Source: an uncultured Sphaerochaeta sp.
GTDB lineage: Bacteria > Spirochaetota > Spirochaetia > Sphaerochaetales > Sphaerochaetaceae
Reading direction: 5' to 3'
DNA: 64,000 nucleotides
Assembly (NCBI RefSeq): GCF_963676285.1
Contig: NZ_OY781063.1
Location: 1,240,001-1,304,000 of the forward strand
In this document: one piece after another, positions 1-7,949 of the stretch
Numbering within the stretch: position 1 is the stretch's first letter
Layout of the letters: the number at the start of each line of letters is the position of its first letter
Position numbers and translations under genes: made by a program
Notes under the pieces: generated by a model
What the model saw: only the letters and a program-made list of their open reading frames with translations
Told to the model about the DNA's origin: nothing
The model's database searches: none

Positions 1-1130
1 CAATACTTGATGTCGGGCGTGAGTCCTCCAGCTTGAAGCAACACAGGCTGTCCGAATATTTCAGGAAGCCAGGGGAAGAGATGGAAGTAACGCAACAAGC
101 CTTCAGCAAGGCAAGGAACCAGATTTCCGAGTATCCGCTCAGGACTCTCTTCGAACAGCAGATCGAGGACGAGTATCAGGGTTTGATGGGTAGGCTTCCT
201 GCCCGCAGTGACAGCGGATGGACATATCTTGCTGTTGACGGGACCAAGATAGCCCTTCCCAACCTTCCCGAGCTGAGGGAGAAGTATTTCTGCACCGGCG
301 CCAAGGCATCTTCCCCCACCGCCCTGGGCTCCTGCCTGTACGACATCAGCAACAACCGCCTGATAGATGCGGCTTTCTCATCCGAATACAATGAACGCTC
401 CTGTGCGGTCTCCCATATGAAAAGGTATGAGAAGTTGCGCCCAGGGGACAGGAAAAGCATGTTTACCTTCGACAGGGGGTATCCCTCCATCGCTCTCATA
501 CAGGAATTTGAGAAGATGGGGATGATATACCTCATGCGCTGCAGGACCAAGTTCAACCGTGAGATTGATGCTCTTCCCCTTGGATGTGATACAACAGTCA
601 CTAGTGAGGGATCAGTCATCCGGGTCATAAAGTTCGAGCTCAGCTCAGGCCAGGTCGAGACCCTGATCACCAATGACACAGAGCACAAGACTGAGGATTT
701 CAAACAGCTGTACTTCATGCGTTGGGGCATCGAAGGCTCCTACTTGCTCTTGAAGAACCGATTCCAGCTGGAAAACTTCACCGGGAAAACAGAGAATACC
801 CTCAAGCAGGACTTCTGGGCGACCATACTCGCCTCCACCATGCTCATGGTCCTTGAAGAGGACGTGGACGAGCAGATCAGCAAGGAAAGGGAAGACAAAG
901 GCAACAAGTATGAGTATCAGGTTAACCGGAATATATTCGTCGGAATCATGCGTGACGACCTCATTTATGCGCTTACAGCAAAAACTCCAAAGACCCTGAC
1001 ATTGCGGATGAATAAGATTATCCAGAGGGCGGAAAAGTTTGTCTGCCCCATAAAACCAGGGCGGACAGTACCAAGGGCGGAAAACAAGCGGAAGACCAAA
1101 TTCCATCATAATCACAAGTCAAATTGTTGA
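1..1130 (+). CDS. IS4-family DDE transposase, 5' end outside the window
   Basis: Transposase of a cut-and-paste insertion sequence. The reading frame is open to the left edge, so the N-terminus is missing and the first in-window start codon (TTG at 33) is not the real start. All three catalytic acidic residues are visible: Asp in VDGTK, Asp in FDRGYPS, and Glu in the YREK signature YFMRWGIEGSYLLLK, which has the exact Y-(2)-R-(3)-E-(6)-K spacing of IS4 elements. The C-terminus is intact and basic, ending in KTKFHHNHKSNC. No second copy is seen in the window, and the right terminal inverted repeat cannot be defined without the left end. It bounds the defence-like island on its left side. Confidence 0.9.
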   Translation, partial: ILDVGRESSSLKQHRLSEYFRKPGEEMEVTQQAFSKARNQISEYPLRTLFEQQIEDEYQGLMGRLPARSDSGWTYLAVDGTKIALPNLPELREKYFCTGAKASSPTALGSCLYDISNNRLIDAAFSSEYNERSCAVSHMKRYEKLRPGDRKSMFTFDRGYPSIALIQEFEKMGMIYLMRCRTKFNREIDALPLGCDTTVTSEGSVIRVIKFELSSGQVETLITNDTEHKTEDFKQLYFMRWGIEGSYLLLKNRFQLENFTGKTENTLKQDFWATILASTMLMVLEEDVDEQISKEREDKGNKYEYQVNRNIFVGIMRDDLIYALTAKTPKTLTLRMNKIIQRAEKFVCPIKPGRTVPRAENKRKTKFHHNHKSNC

Positions 1131-1205
1131 GATTTTGGGAGAGTTGGGCTTAAGTTGTGAACATTGGTAAATTACACCTGAAAGGACTTATGTAGGCAAG
1201 CCTGA

Positions 1206-1240
1206 GACAAAAATAAAGGGCCCGACTTATCGGAACCCTT
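1206..1240 (-). terminator. Rho-independent terminator of the Abi_2 gene
   Basis: Interrupted hairpin AAGGG-C-CCGA / TCGG-AA-CCCTT (1216-1240) with a four-base loop. Read on the minus strand it is followed by TATTTTTGT, a U-rich tail, so it terminates transcripts from the minus-strand gene that stops at 1312. Confidence 0.6.
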
Positions 1241-1311
1241 CTCGTGCAGTCCGGAAACGTACACGTCAATTGTAGATTAATAGTACATAATATCGCCGAT
1301 ATAAGCAACCC

Positions 1312-2268
1312 CTATTTCTTAGCAATATATTTCTTTAACGCAATCAATTTGGTATGTGCATCGGAAGGCATAATCTCTTTATATAACACATAATCTAACT
1401 TAGCATATAATTTCTCTATCTCAGCAATCAGTTGCGTAACAATTTTATGAAGTTGTGTCTTATTAAAACGGAGATTCTTCATAAGAAAGACAATTAAGAT
1501 AATGTCGTCCACGACTGAATCAAGGCGAATACTTGAAATACCTGTATCTTGCTTAATTATATCGCATAAAGAATTTCGTGCTTTAAATCCACTGTATCTT
1601 CCATCAAATACAACTCTATTGTGTGCAACCGCATTTCTTAGGTCTTTTACCCTCAATATAAACTTCGGTAATAACTTTCCATCGGTGTTAAATGTCAAAG
1701 GGATTCCCAATTCTGAAGAAATATCAAATTTTATTGATGGCTTGAGTCTCTCAATCAGTGTAGATAAATCTCCAAGTGTCATTTCCTCAATAATTGCCCA
1801 CAAAGGAATGTATTGATCGTTATTATAATAATGGCATACTATCTTGCTGCTATCGTTGAAACGACGAGTCATTGTAGAATATACATTATCTCTACATCGT
1901 AACTTCTGTTTTCTTTCTTCATAATTACCATTCAACATCGCTTTTTCAAAAACATCTGCAAATGAGCTGGATTTAACATGTGACGTTATTATTTCACAAG
2001 AAATACTTTTAATTGCAGCCTCAAGTTGCATGAGTGGTAAATACATGATGGATTTAAGTGATTCATCAAAGTCAATCACATGTCGTAATTCGTTATATGA
2101 TTTATAAGGAATCAAATTTGTCGGTTCTTTATTGAATCTATATCCTTTGTAGCCATGGTAATATCCAGTTAACTGAAGATGCCTTTTTTGGCTTGATCCA
2201 GAAATCTCTATTCCAGATCTCCTCATGTGGCGCATTAGTGAATTATATGGAGCGTAACTTTTTTTCAT
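1312..2268 (-). CDS. Abi_2 (AbiD/AbiF-like) abortive-infection HEPN protein
   Basis: A 318-residue member of the Abi_2 family, linked to phage exclusion; AbiF-type proteins of this group are HEPN RNases related to the ancestry of Cas13. Seen in the sequence: the N-terminal HLQLTGYYHGYKGYRF block, the family core YIPLWAIIEEMTLGDLSTL near residue 160, and a HEPN active-site motif R-x4-H (RNAVAH near residue 215). The usual family length is about 300 residues, so it appears complete. It is a single gene convergent with the IS4 transposase and followed by its own terminator. Function inferred from family: RNA cleavage leading to growth arrest after infection; the trigger is unknown. Confidence 0.85.
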   Translation of the reverse strand: MKKSYAPYNSLMRHMRRSGIEISGSSQKRHLQLTGYYHGYKGYRFNKEPTNLIPYKSYNELRHVIDFDESLKSIMYLPLMQLEAAIKSISCEIITSHVKSSSFADVFEKAMLNGNYEERKQKLRCRDNVYSTMTRRFNDSSKIVCHYYNNDQYIPLWAIIEEMTLGDLSTLIERLKPSIKFDISSELGIPLTFNTDGKLLPKFILRVKDLRNAVAHNRVVFDGRYSGFKARNSLCDIIKQDTGISSIRLDSVVDDIILIVFLMKNLRFNKTQLHKIVTQLIAEIEKLYAKLDYVLYKEIMPSDAHTKLIALKKYIAKK

Positions 2269-2446
2269 GGTTCTCTCATTGGTGATTAGATTTACTCTTT
2301 CCAGATTATTCGCTCATAGCAAGAATGTAAAGGTAAATTTTGGTTAAAAACTAATCAAGAATAATCACAAATTTACAGTACAGGTTCAGGAACAATCCCG
2401 GAGGATGAATCATCTCACTCAGATATTACAAGACTACAGAGTTTGT

Positions 2447-2896
2447 CTATTTTTCCAAATCATCTCTTTCCTCATCCCATATATTCTCACAATCGAGACC
2501 AGGAACTCTGGAATTCTGTGAAAAAACTTGATCAATGTCGGCTTGATCAAAAACCGGACAAGAGACAAAAGAGTTGATCTTATTTTCAATTTTCAAGTTG
2601 GGATGAAGCTTTTTTAACTCTTCCAATTTGCTTCTGTAATATGGCGTGTCATATCTATCTTCTTTTTTAAGAACTTTCCAAACTAGATGAGCATTCGCTT
2701 CCTGTAGGATTACTTCTCTTACATTTTCAATCACTTGAGACTCAATCCCTCTGTCTCCCAATTCTTTTTCCAACATAGTTTTCCAAGCTTCTATTGATTC
2801 CAACATCATATCTCGCAATAGCTTAGCATATTGATATTTCAACTTACGTTCTTTTGTTGTATGTTTGGAAACAAATTTAGTGTCAGCTTCAAGCAT
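2447..2896 (-). CDS. Hypothetical protein, 149 residues
   Basis: Not recognised. It is a charged, probably helical cytoplasmic protein (KLKYQYAKLLRDMMLESIEAWKTM pattern split over the first 45 residues) with an acidic C-terminus ending DEERDDLEK. There is no signal peptide, membrane segment or nucleotide-binding motif. An AGGAGGAATTTT ribosome site precedes the ATG. It follows the AAA ATPase gene on the same strand with a 169-base gap, so it may be that ATPase's partner, as toxin or effector subunits often sit downstream of AAA_15-type ATPases; this pairing is inference only. It does not resemble RloB. Confidence 0.6.
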   Translation of the reverse strand: MLEADTKFVSKHTTKERKLKYQYAKLLRDMMLESIEAWKTMLEKELGDRGIESQVIENVREVILQEANAHLVWKVLKKEDRYDTPYYRSKLEELKKLHPNLKIENKINSFVSCPVFDQADIDQVFSQNSRVPGLDCENIWDEERDDLEK

Positions 2897-3065
2897 TCAA
2901 AATTCCTCCTGATTATCTTTCTCAACCCTACATCATTAATGGATATGATATCGTTCTATAGACTGAATCAATCACAGTACCAAAAGTATAGTAGCCCTCT
3001 TTCTTCCCTCGCAATAAATGATACAGAGAGTTGCATCCCTATCCGGTTCTTTACGCTCATACAGC

Positions 3066-4430
3066 CTATTTCTTAAAATCATAGGCATCCCAGTTAAGAT
3101 CTTTCAGATTTGCCAGGAACGGTATAGATCCGTACCGACCGGAGAGGTACCCCTTCCTGATATCCTTCGTGTTATGTTCTTTGAAATCGCATAATGAATA
3201 AAGGTCGGAACTTCCAGCGGGATTTTTCTCGATAAACCAAATCTCATCCTGCCGGAAGATTTCTTGGTCAAGTAGATTGGATTCATGGGTCGTGCAGATG
3301 AGTTGTCCCTTGGTCAGGTCATCGGTAGAGAATTTACCAATAATCTCCTTTATCAAAAGGGGGTGGATGCTGCGCTCAATTTCATCGATGAAATACGTTA
3401 CATCCTTGGTTAATAAGTCTTTGAACGCAGGGAGATAGTCCATCAAACGTCTTGACCCATCAGACTCTTCAGAGAGATCAAACATCACGGATCGGCCATC
3501 CCGCGTGGAGTGTTCTGTCTTCAGCTGCTTTACGACCACCTCACCGTTTTCCTCGACGATTATTATCTCCTCTCCATCCCTATTGACTAACCCGAGCATT
3601 GAATGAGGAGATTCAGACACCTGATTTATCAACCTGTCCATGTCAGTCTTGTTGTCTTCTCCCAAAAATTCCGCAATCGGCTTTTTCACCGTCAACAGTT
3701 TCTTAATTCCAACGCTGAATGAGCACAACACCTGTTCGGCATATCGGTGGAACTCTGCATCAACATCCAATCTGTGAGCAAGACCGCCAGATTTTACTTC
3801 CGGTGTAATAATTGCCAGTTTATGCATGAACCACTGATAGGCTGCTCTGGTATCCACCAGCTGTGCATTGTCAAGTTCGGAGAGTATTTTCAAACAAGTC
3901 TTGTTCTGTTTTATCAGGTTATTTTCCAAGATCCCTTTCAAGACTCGACCTTCCTCGCTCTTCATGAATCTTTCGGAAAGCTGCAGAACTGTCTTGCCTT
4001 GATCATTGGTCGATCGTTCGAAAACAAGCTCATCTTCACGCTTGCCCAACCCCGAAATATATAATTCCTCCTTAAGAACCGATTGTTCACCGATTTCCAC
4101 GGCGTAGATATAAGGAACTTCCTGATTAATGAATTCCACGGCCAACACCATCGGTCCCTCTGGAGAGTGGAAATGCTTCATCCGCCTCAGCTTCATTGGA
4201 CTGGGAAGGTCACCTGAGACAACTATCTCCTTGAGAAACGAGAGAGAGCGGATCAGATTCGATTTGCCTGCCCCATTGGCACCATACAATGAAGCCAGTT
4301 TCAAGAGCTCAATACCGTTCGTCTGATACTTGTGCTCTTTTAAACGAGTAAATCGAGGAGCAGGAATCATATTGAATTCCTTCTCGTCTCCAAATGAATA
4401 GATATTACGTAGCATGCATCTTATAAACAT
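3066..4430 (-). CDS. AAA_15/AAA_21-type ATPase (RloA/AbiL-like)
   Basis: SMC/ABC-like ATPase of the kind found in abortive-infection and overcoming-lysogenization loci. Visible motifs: Walker A LYGANGAGKSNLIRSL near residue 50, an ABC-signature-like SDGSRRLMDYLPAF, Walker B TYFIDEIERSIHP, and a switch His in QLICTTHESNLL. There is no TOPRIM nuclease domain, so nuclease or toxin activity must come from another protein. A TTG codon at 4466 extends the frame, but the internal ATG (MFIRCMLRNIYSFG) matches the family's usual N-terminus better and is used here. Neighbours are other minus-strand defence-type genes. Family assignment is firm; a role in defence is inferred. Confidence 0.75.
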   Translation of the reverse strand: MFIRCMLRNIYSFGDEKEFNMIPAPRFTRLKEHKYQTNGIELLKLASLYGANGAGKSNLIRSLSFLKEIVVSGDLPSPMKLRRMKHFHSPEGPMVLAVEFINQEVPYIYAVEIGEQSVLKEELYISGLGKREDELVFERSTNDQGKTVLQLSERFMKSEEGRVLKGILENNLIKQNKTCLKILSELDNAQLVDTRAAYQWFMHKLAIITPEVKSGGLAHRLDVDAEFHRYAEQVLCSFSVGIKKLLTVKKPIAEFLGEDNKTDMDRLINQVSESPHSMLGLVNRDGEEIIIVEENGEVVVKQLKTEHSTRDGRSVMFDLSEESDGSRRLMDYLPAFKDLLTKDVTYFIDEIERSIHPLLIKEIIGKFSTDDLTKGQLICTTHESNLLDQEIFRQDEIWFIEKNPAGSSDLYSLCDFKEHNTKDIRKGYLSGRYGSIPFLANLKDLNWDAYDFKK

Positions 4431-4615
4431 ATACGTGATTTTATCACTTGATAATGATACTTTCAAGATTTTTATGCTAAAAAAGCTACTTTATTTCTAT
4501 TATTAAGCAATTGTTTCACGTTTATAGATAATCTACTCAATATCTACTTGCGCTCGTCACCACATCAATTTCATCTTGCTTTGCTACAGGTAATCAACTT
4601 TTCATATTTCTTATG

Positions 4616-4636
4616 CTTTCATCACGGTGGTGAAAG
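4616..4636. promoter_or_regulatory. 21-bp palindrome CTTTCATCACGGTGGTGAAAG (copy 1)
   Basis: Two 10-base arms around a central G, with one mismatch between arms. A perfect version occurs at 36356-36376. The one-base centre suits a dimeric DNA-binding protein better than an RNA hairpin. It lies in the 513-base gene-free stretch 4431-4943, which is AT-rich and otherwise holds no coding frame that I can support. Confidence 0.45.
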
Positions 4637-4943
4637 TCCCCAGTTTAGTGAAAGCAAGGTACCTTAAGAGTTCAATCATGAAAAGTATTGAGAATCAAAT
4701 ATAAATACTACCTGCTCGTATTACATATCTGCTCTATATTGTTTTTTATTTCTATTTGTAATTGAATTCCGATTTTTCAATCCAGAACTACGTTTTCAAT
4801 GAATAACGTACAATGTTTTTTGAATTCAATTGAGATACTACAAGCACTATTACACACTAATCATTCCGCCTTCAAGTGATAGCGGGGTTGCGCACAAAAA
4901 GTTGACCTTTTCTCTGATGTTAATTAACTATTCTCATCACCAT

Positions 4944-5819
4944 CTATACTAGCCGTCTATCCACAAGTTTGCATAAATAACTTGCCAAGCCAATCAATTC
5001 AATAGCCTCACCAACATTCATCTGCTTTCTATCTCCATGAGTTGTGGGATTTCTAACACTCATCATCACTCCCATCGCCATGAACTTGATACCTTGTTGA
5101 ATATTAATCTCATCTTGGGTACTGCAAGGCGTTATCTTTATACTTGGATTGTTTTCAGAAAAAGCCTTAGCCATCAGATCTTTCCCATACTCCAATTTTG
5201 GGGCGGCATGAATATCTTGGACTAGTTTTTCGAATCTCTCGAAACTTTTCCTTACTGCCTCGTTGTACTGACCTGATGAAAATAAGTTGAATATATCGTC
5301 TTGTAATACACTTTGATAAAAAGGCAATGCTTTGAAAGCATTTATCATGGCAACACTAGGCGGACATAACTGTGAAGGATTAGGATGCTCCAATGCTGAT
5401 AATTCTTTTTCGATTGGAAACCCCAACGCAGCCATCTCTTTCGCAATCTCACTCAACAATGATTCCTGAACCGTTTCTCCTTGATTTGCTTTCCATTGCA
5501 TTCCACGCTTAACAATTTCCATAACCAATTGCTTGGGGGTATTTTTTCTATATCTGAGAACATTGCTCAGAAAATAGCTTATGTCATTTTTCTTGTTCCT
5601 TTGCTTTTTGAAATACTTTGACAACCTCCATTCTTTTGCTAGATTCTCAATACTGAAAGAATGTTCACCAAACGTTGTTGAAGGTGCAATAAAAGACAGA
5701 TGATCTGCCAAATTATTGATATGCTCCTTTCTCTGTCTGGTTATCTTAAAAATAACTTTTGGAGAATTCTTACGAACAATAGTTTTCTTTGTATGACTAT
5801 CTTTGGCACTCTTCATCAT
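4944..5819 (-). CDS. TIGR02391 (Hypoth_Ymh) family protein, HEPN-like
   Basis: Protein of 291 residues whose C-terminal half matches the Ymh/TIGR02391 family: YNEAVRKSFERFEKLVQ near residue 190, then GVMMSVRNPTTHGD near residue 258. RNPTTH is an R-x4-H motif as in HEPN RNases, and the family has been placed in the HEPN superfamily. The N-terminal 120 residues are basic and not recognised. Its start overlaps the end of the upstream phosphatase gene by 23 bases, so the two are probably translationally coupled. The family is common in phage and defence contexts, but its biochemical activity here is inferred. Confidence 0.7.
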   Translation of the reverse strand: MMKSAKDSHTKKTIVRKNSPKVIFKITRQRKEHINNLADHLSFIAPSTTFGEHSFSIENLAKEWRLSKYFKKQRNKKNDISYFLSNVLRYRKNTPKQLVMEIVKRGMQWKANQGETVQESLLSEIAKEMAALGFPIEKELSALEHPNPSQLCPPSVAMINAFKALPFYQSVLQDDIFNLFSSGQYNEAVRKSFERFEKLVQDIHAAPKLEYGKDLMAKAFSENNPSIKITPCSTQDEINIQQGIKFMAMGVMMSVRNPTTHGDRKQMNVGEAIELIGLASYLCKLVDRRLV

Positions 5820-6309
5820 TGCACCCCTCCTTATAGGCCTCCCAATTCAATCGACAAAAACCATCCACTCCTCCTGCAGGAAAGAAATCTGGATAGATTT
5901 TTCGAAACTCAACTTTTGCCTGGTCATAGGATAGTCCTGAGAATTTACCGTTTCGCGCAAGAAACAGAAGAGCAATGCCTGGAGAACGAGACATCCCTTG
6001 GTTACAGTGCAGCAATACCTTCAAGCCTTTGTCTAAATTATCAGATATAAATGCAAGTGCCGTATTCACCAAGGACTTGGGGATATAAGCAGGATCATGT
6101 GCATCAATCATATTTAACGACATCTCAGATCCCCTGATAGCAACCAAATAGTCTGGATGGTTCTTTGAGGCTGATCTCCCTGAATAGCCCAGGGCTCTAC
6201 GGTGATATGGCTCTTTACAAGCATGTACAGTAGCCCAACCTGATTCATGCTCAATTAACGAATAACATACTTCATTCCCCACCCAGAGATTTGGGTATAC
6301 TTCTATCAT
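5797..6309 (-). CDS. Dual-specificity protein phosphatase family protein
   Basis: Cytoplasmic phosphatase of 170 residues with the Cys-x5-Arg catalytic loop HCNQGMSRSP near residue 105 and a upstream general-acid candidate Asp in the MIDAHDPAY region. These enzymes remove phosphate from proteins, nucleotides or other small phospho-compounds, and the substrate cannot be told from sequence. It is the first gene of a two-gene unit: its 3' end overlaps the Ymh/HEPN gene by 23 bases. The pairing suggests the phosphatase controls, or is controlled by, the HEPN protein, for example by removing an inhibitory modification; that is speculation. Confidence 0.8.
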   Translation of the reverse strand: MIEVYPNLWVGNEVCYSLIEHESGWATVHACKEPYHRRALGYSGRSASKNHPDYLVAIRGSEMSLNMIDAHDPAYIPKSLVNTALAFISDNLDKGLKVLLHCNQGMSRSPGIALLFLARNGKFSGLSYDQAKVEFRKIYPDFFPAGGVDGFCRLNWEAYKEGCNDEECQR

Positions 6310-6651
6310 CGAGATACCTCACTACTAAACCTCTGGAAAGGAATCTACAAACAGATTATTTCCAGGAAGAAATCAATCAGGAACAATGCAAGCTCTTTGG
6401 GGGGTATTGGTTGATTTGTTAATCCGAATTATAACACGAACTCATTGAAATAAAAGTATTTTATTCAGATATTTTTTCCATACAACTCATTACATCTGAA
6501 TCTCTTATATCATCCAGAGATTATGCTAATTTCTCGTCATAGTTAATATCATATGATAAATATCTACCACTCATTAGCAAGATATGTGTTACAGGGGCTT
6601 TTTCTGCTCACTTTTTGGTTTCACTGATTCAGTATTGGGAAGCACATACGT
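6310..6651. other. Gene-free spacer, 342 bases
   Basis: AT-rich stretch between the phosphatase and the sce7726 gene. I see no coding frame, hairpin terminator or repeated sequence in it; it probably holds the minus-strand promoter of the phosphatase/HEPN pair. Confidence 0.4.
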
Positions 6652-7548
6652 CTACACTCTGAATTGTTGAGAAAGATACTCATCTAGTAGCAGTCTATCC
6701 TTAGAAGAAATATTTGAAAAATACGCAAGTGATTTAAGTGAATCAGGGATTTCAGAAATATCGTCTTTCTCTACCTTATTTCGTTTCTTCAGCTCATTGA
6801 GGACCATCACGTACGCTTTATCAAGAGGGATCTCAGCAAACCTTGCATAGCTCGCATCATAGTAAAACACTGGAGTAGCTGAAGGGAGTTCTCTGTAGTA
6901 CGCAAGGAGTATGTTCTCGTACTCCTTCTTTCGTAACAAAGAAAATAGAGAATGATGATTAATGTTTGATGCATCTCTTATTGGGTCTTTCTTGATTTTA
7001 TTACTCAACCGATTCTGCTTGTTCAAAACGTATATACCTACAGGAGTATCAGATAGTTCAGAATCAAGCTTAGAGAAGGAAGATTCCGATGTCACCACGC
7101 ACACATGGTCAAAAGCTTTGTAATAGTCTTCTAGCTGTCCTCTAAGTCGATTGAATGTGTCCAATTCTGTTTTAATCTCATACACAACAGCTTTGCCGTT
7201 AATCAAGACAAAGTCTGCAATTGAATTTCCTATGGGGATCTGTGTCAAAGCTGTCGTAGTGCGTACGCTATGCTTCCCCAAAAGCAATTTCATAAGCAGT
7301 GTATTCTGATAGAAATATTCATTTCTGTAGGATTGAGACATGAATTGATACATTTGAGATAGTACTTCACCATTGCTTAAAGCTTCTGGACAAGGTATGT
7401 ATTGATGAGCAACTTGAGTAAGCGTAAGAGGAGTTCTATACCCCAGAAACTCATTGAATGAATTTTGGGTAAAGAGCTTATTGATGATTGTATTATTTGT
7501 AGTCAATCGATGCATCCCTTGTTCATTCCTCATATCCAATTGTCGCAT
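6652..7548 (-). CDS. sce7726 family protein (PD-(D/E)XK nuclease-like)
   Basis: Protein of 298 residues matching the sce7726 family. The diagnostic part is YRNEYFYQNTLLMKLLLGKHS near residue 95 (one stretch split here as YRNEYFYQNT then LLLGKHS), followed by IGNSIADFVLINGKAVVYEIKTE. The latter has the Asp...Glu-x-Lys arrangement of a PD-(D/E)XK nuclease core. The family is usually found next to an sce7725 partner; none is intact here, although a possible coding remnant lies just upstream at 7626-7900. Function in this family is not established; nuclease activity is predicted from the motif only. Confidence 0.75.
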   Translation of the reverse strand: MRQLDMRNEQGMHRLTTNNTIINKLFTQNSFNEFLGYRTPLTLTQVAHQYIPCPEALSNGEVLSQMYQFMSQSYRNEYFYQNTLLMKLLLGKHSVRTTTALTQIPIGNSIADFVLINGKAVVYEIKTELDTFNRLRGQLEDYYKAFDHVCVVTSESSFSKLDSELSDTPVGIYVLNKQNRLSNKIKKDPIRDASNINHHSLFSLLRKKEYENILLAYYRELPSATPVFYYDASYARFAEIPLDKAYVMVLNELKKRNKVEKDDISEIPDSLKSLAYFSNISSKDRLLLDEYLSQQFRV

Positions 7549-7625
7549 AAAGAACGGTAATTTTCAATCAATATCATGCTAATAGACTTAGAAATATCAC
7601 CCTATGTACAATAATCTTACTGATA

Positions 7626-7900
7626 TCATGCATTATATTCTTGATACTTGCATCCCCTATTCAGGGGAGCATCTGGATGGAACATGGTCTCCTGTTGGCC
7701 AGTAGAGCCTACAACAGATATATACACTGCTACAAACCCATCCAATTCAATTGAGAGAAGAGGAAGATGATTTACCCCTCTTCTCATTCCATGATTTTCA
7801 GTTTCTCTGTAGCCCATTCTCAAGTTGGCGCTCGACATACACTTTAAAGAATAGGTACCCACTGGAGTAAATTTTACTTCTCTACAAAATCTTGCTGTAT
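7626..7900 (-). pseudogene. Possible coding remnant
   Basis: An open frame without a good start codon or ribosome site, continuous from a stop near 7901 to a stop at 7626. Its translation looks protein-like at the beginning (DTARFCREVKFTPVGTYSL) but I cannot assign a family. It sits where an upstream partner of the sce7726 gene would lie, so it could be a decayed gene end. It may equally be chance. Confidence 0.25.
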
Positions 7901-7949
7901 CTTCGATTTCTCAATGAAGCAGCAATGACATTCCTCTATACATACAAGG

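Noticed and set aside
176..1115. Two long minus-strand frames over the IS4 transposase
   Set aside because: They are antisense shadows of the transposase, which has full DDE motifs.
2447..4430. RloA-RloB pair
   Set aside because: The small downstream protein is too short and lacks TOPRIM-like RloB motifs.
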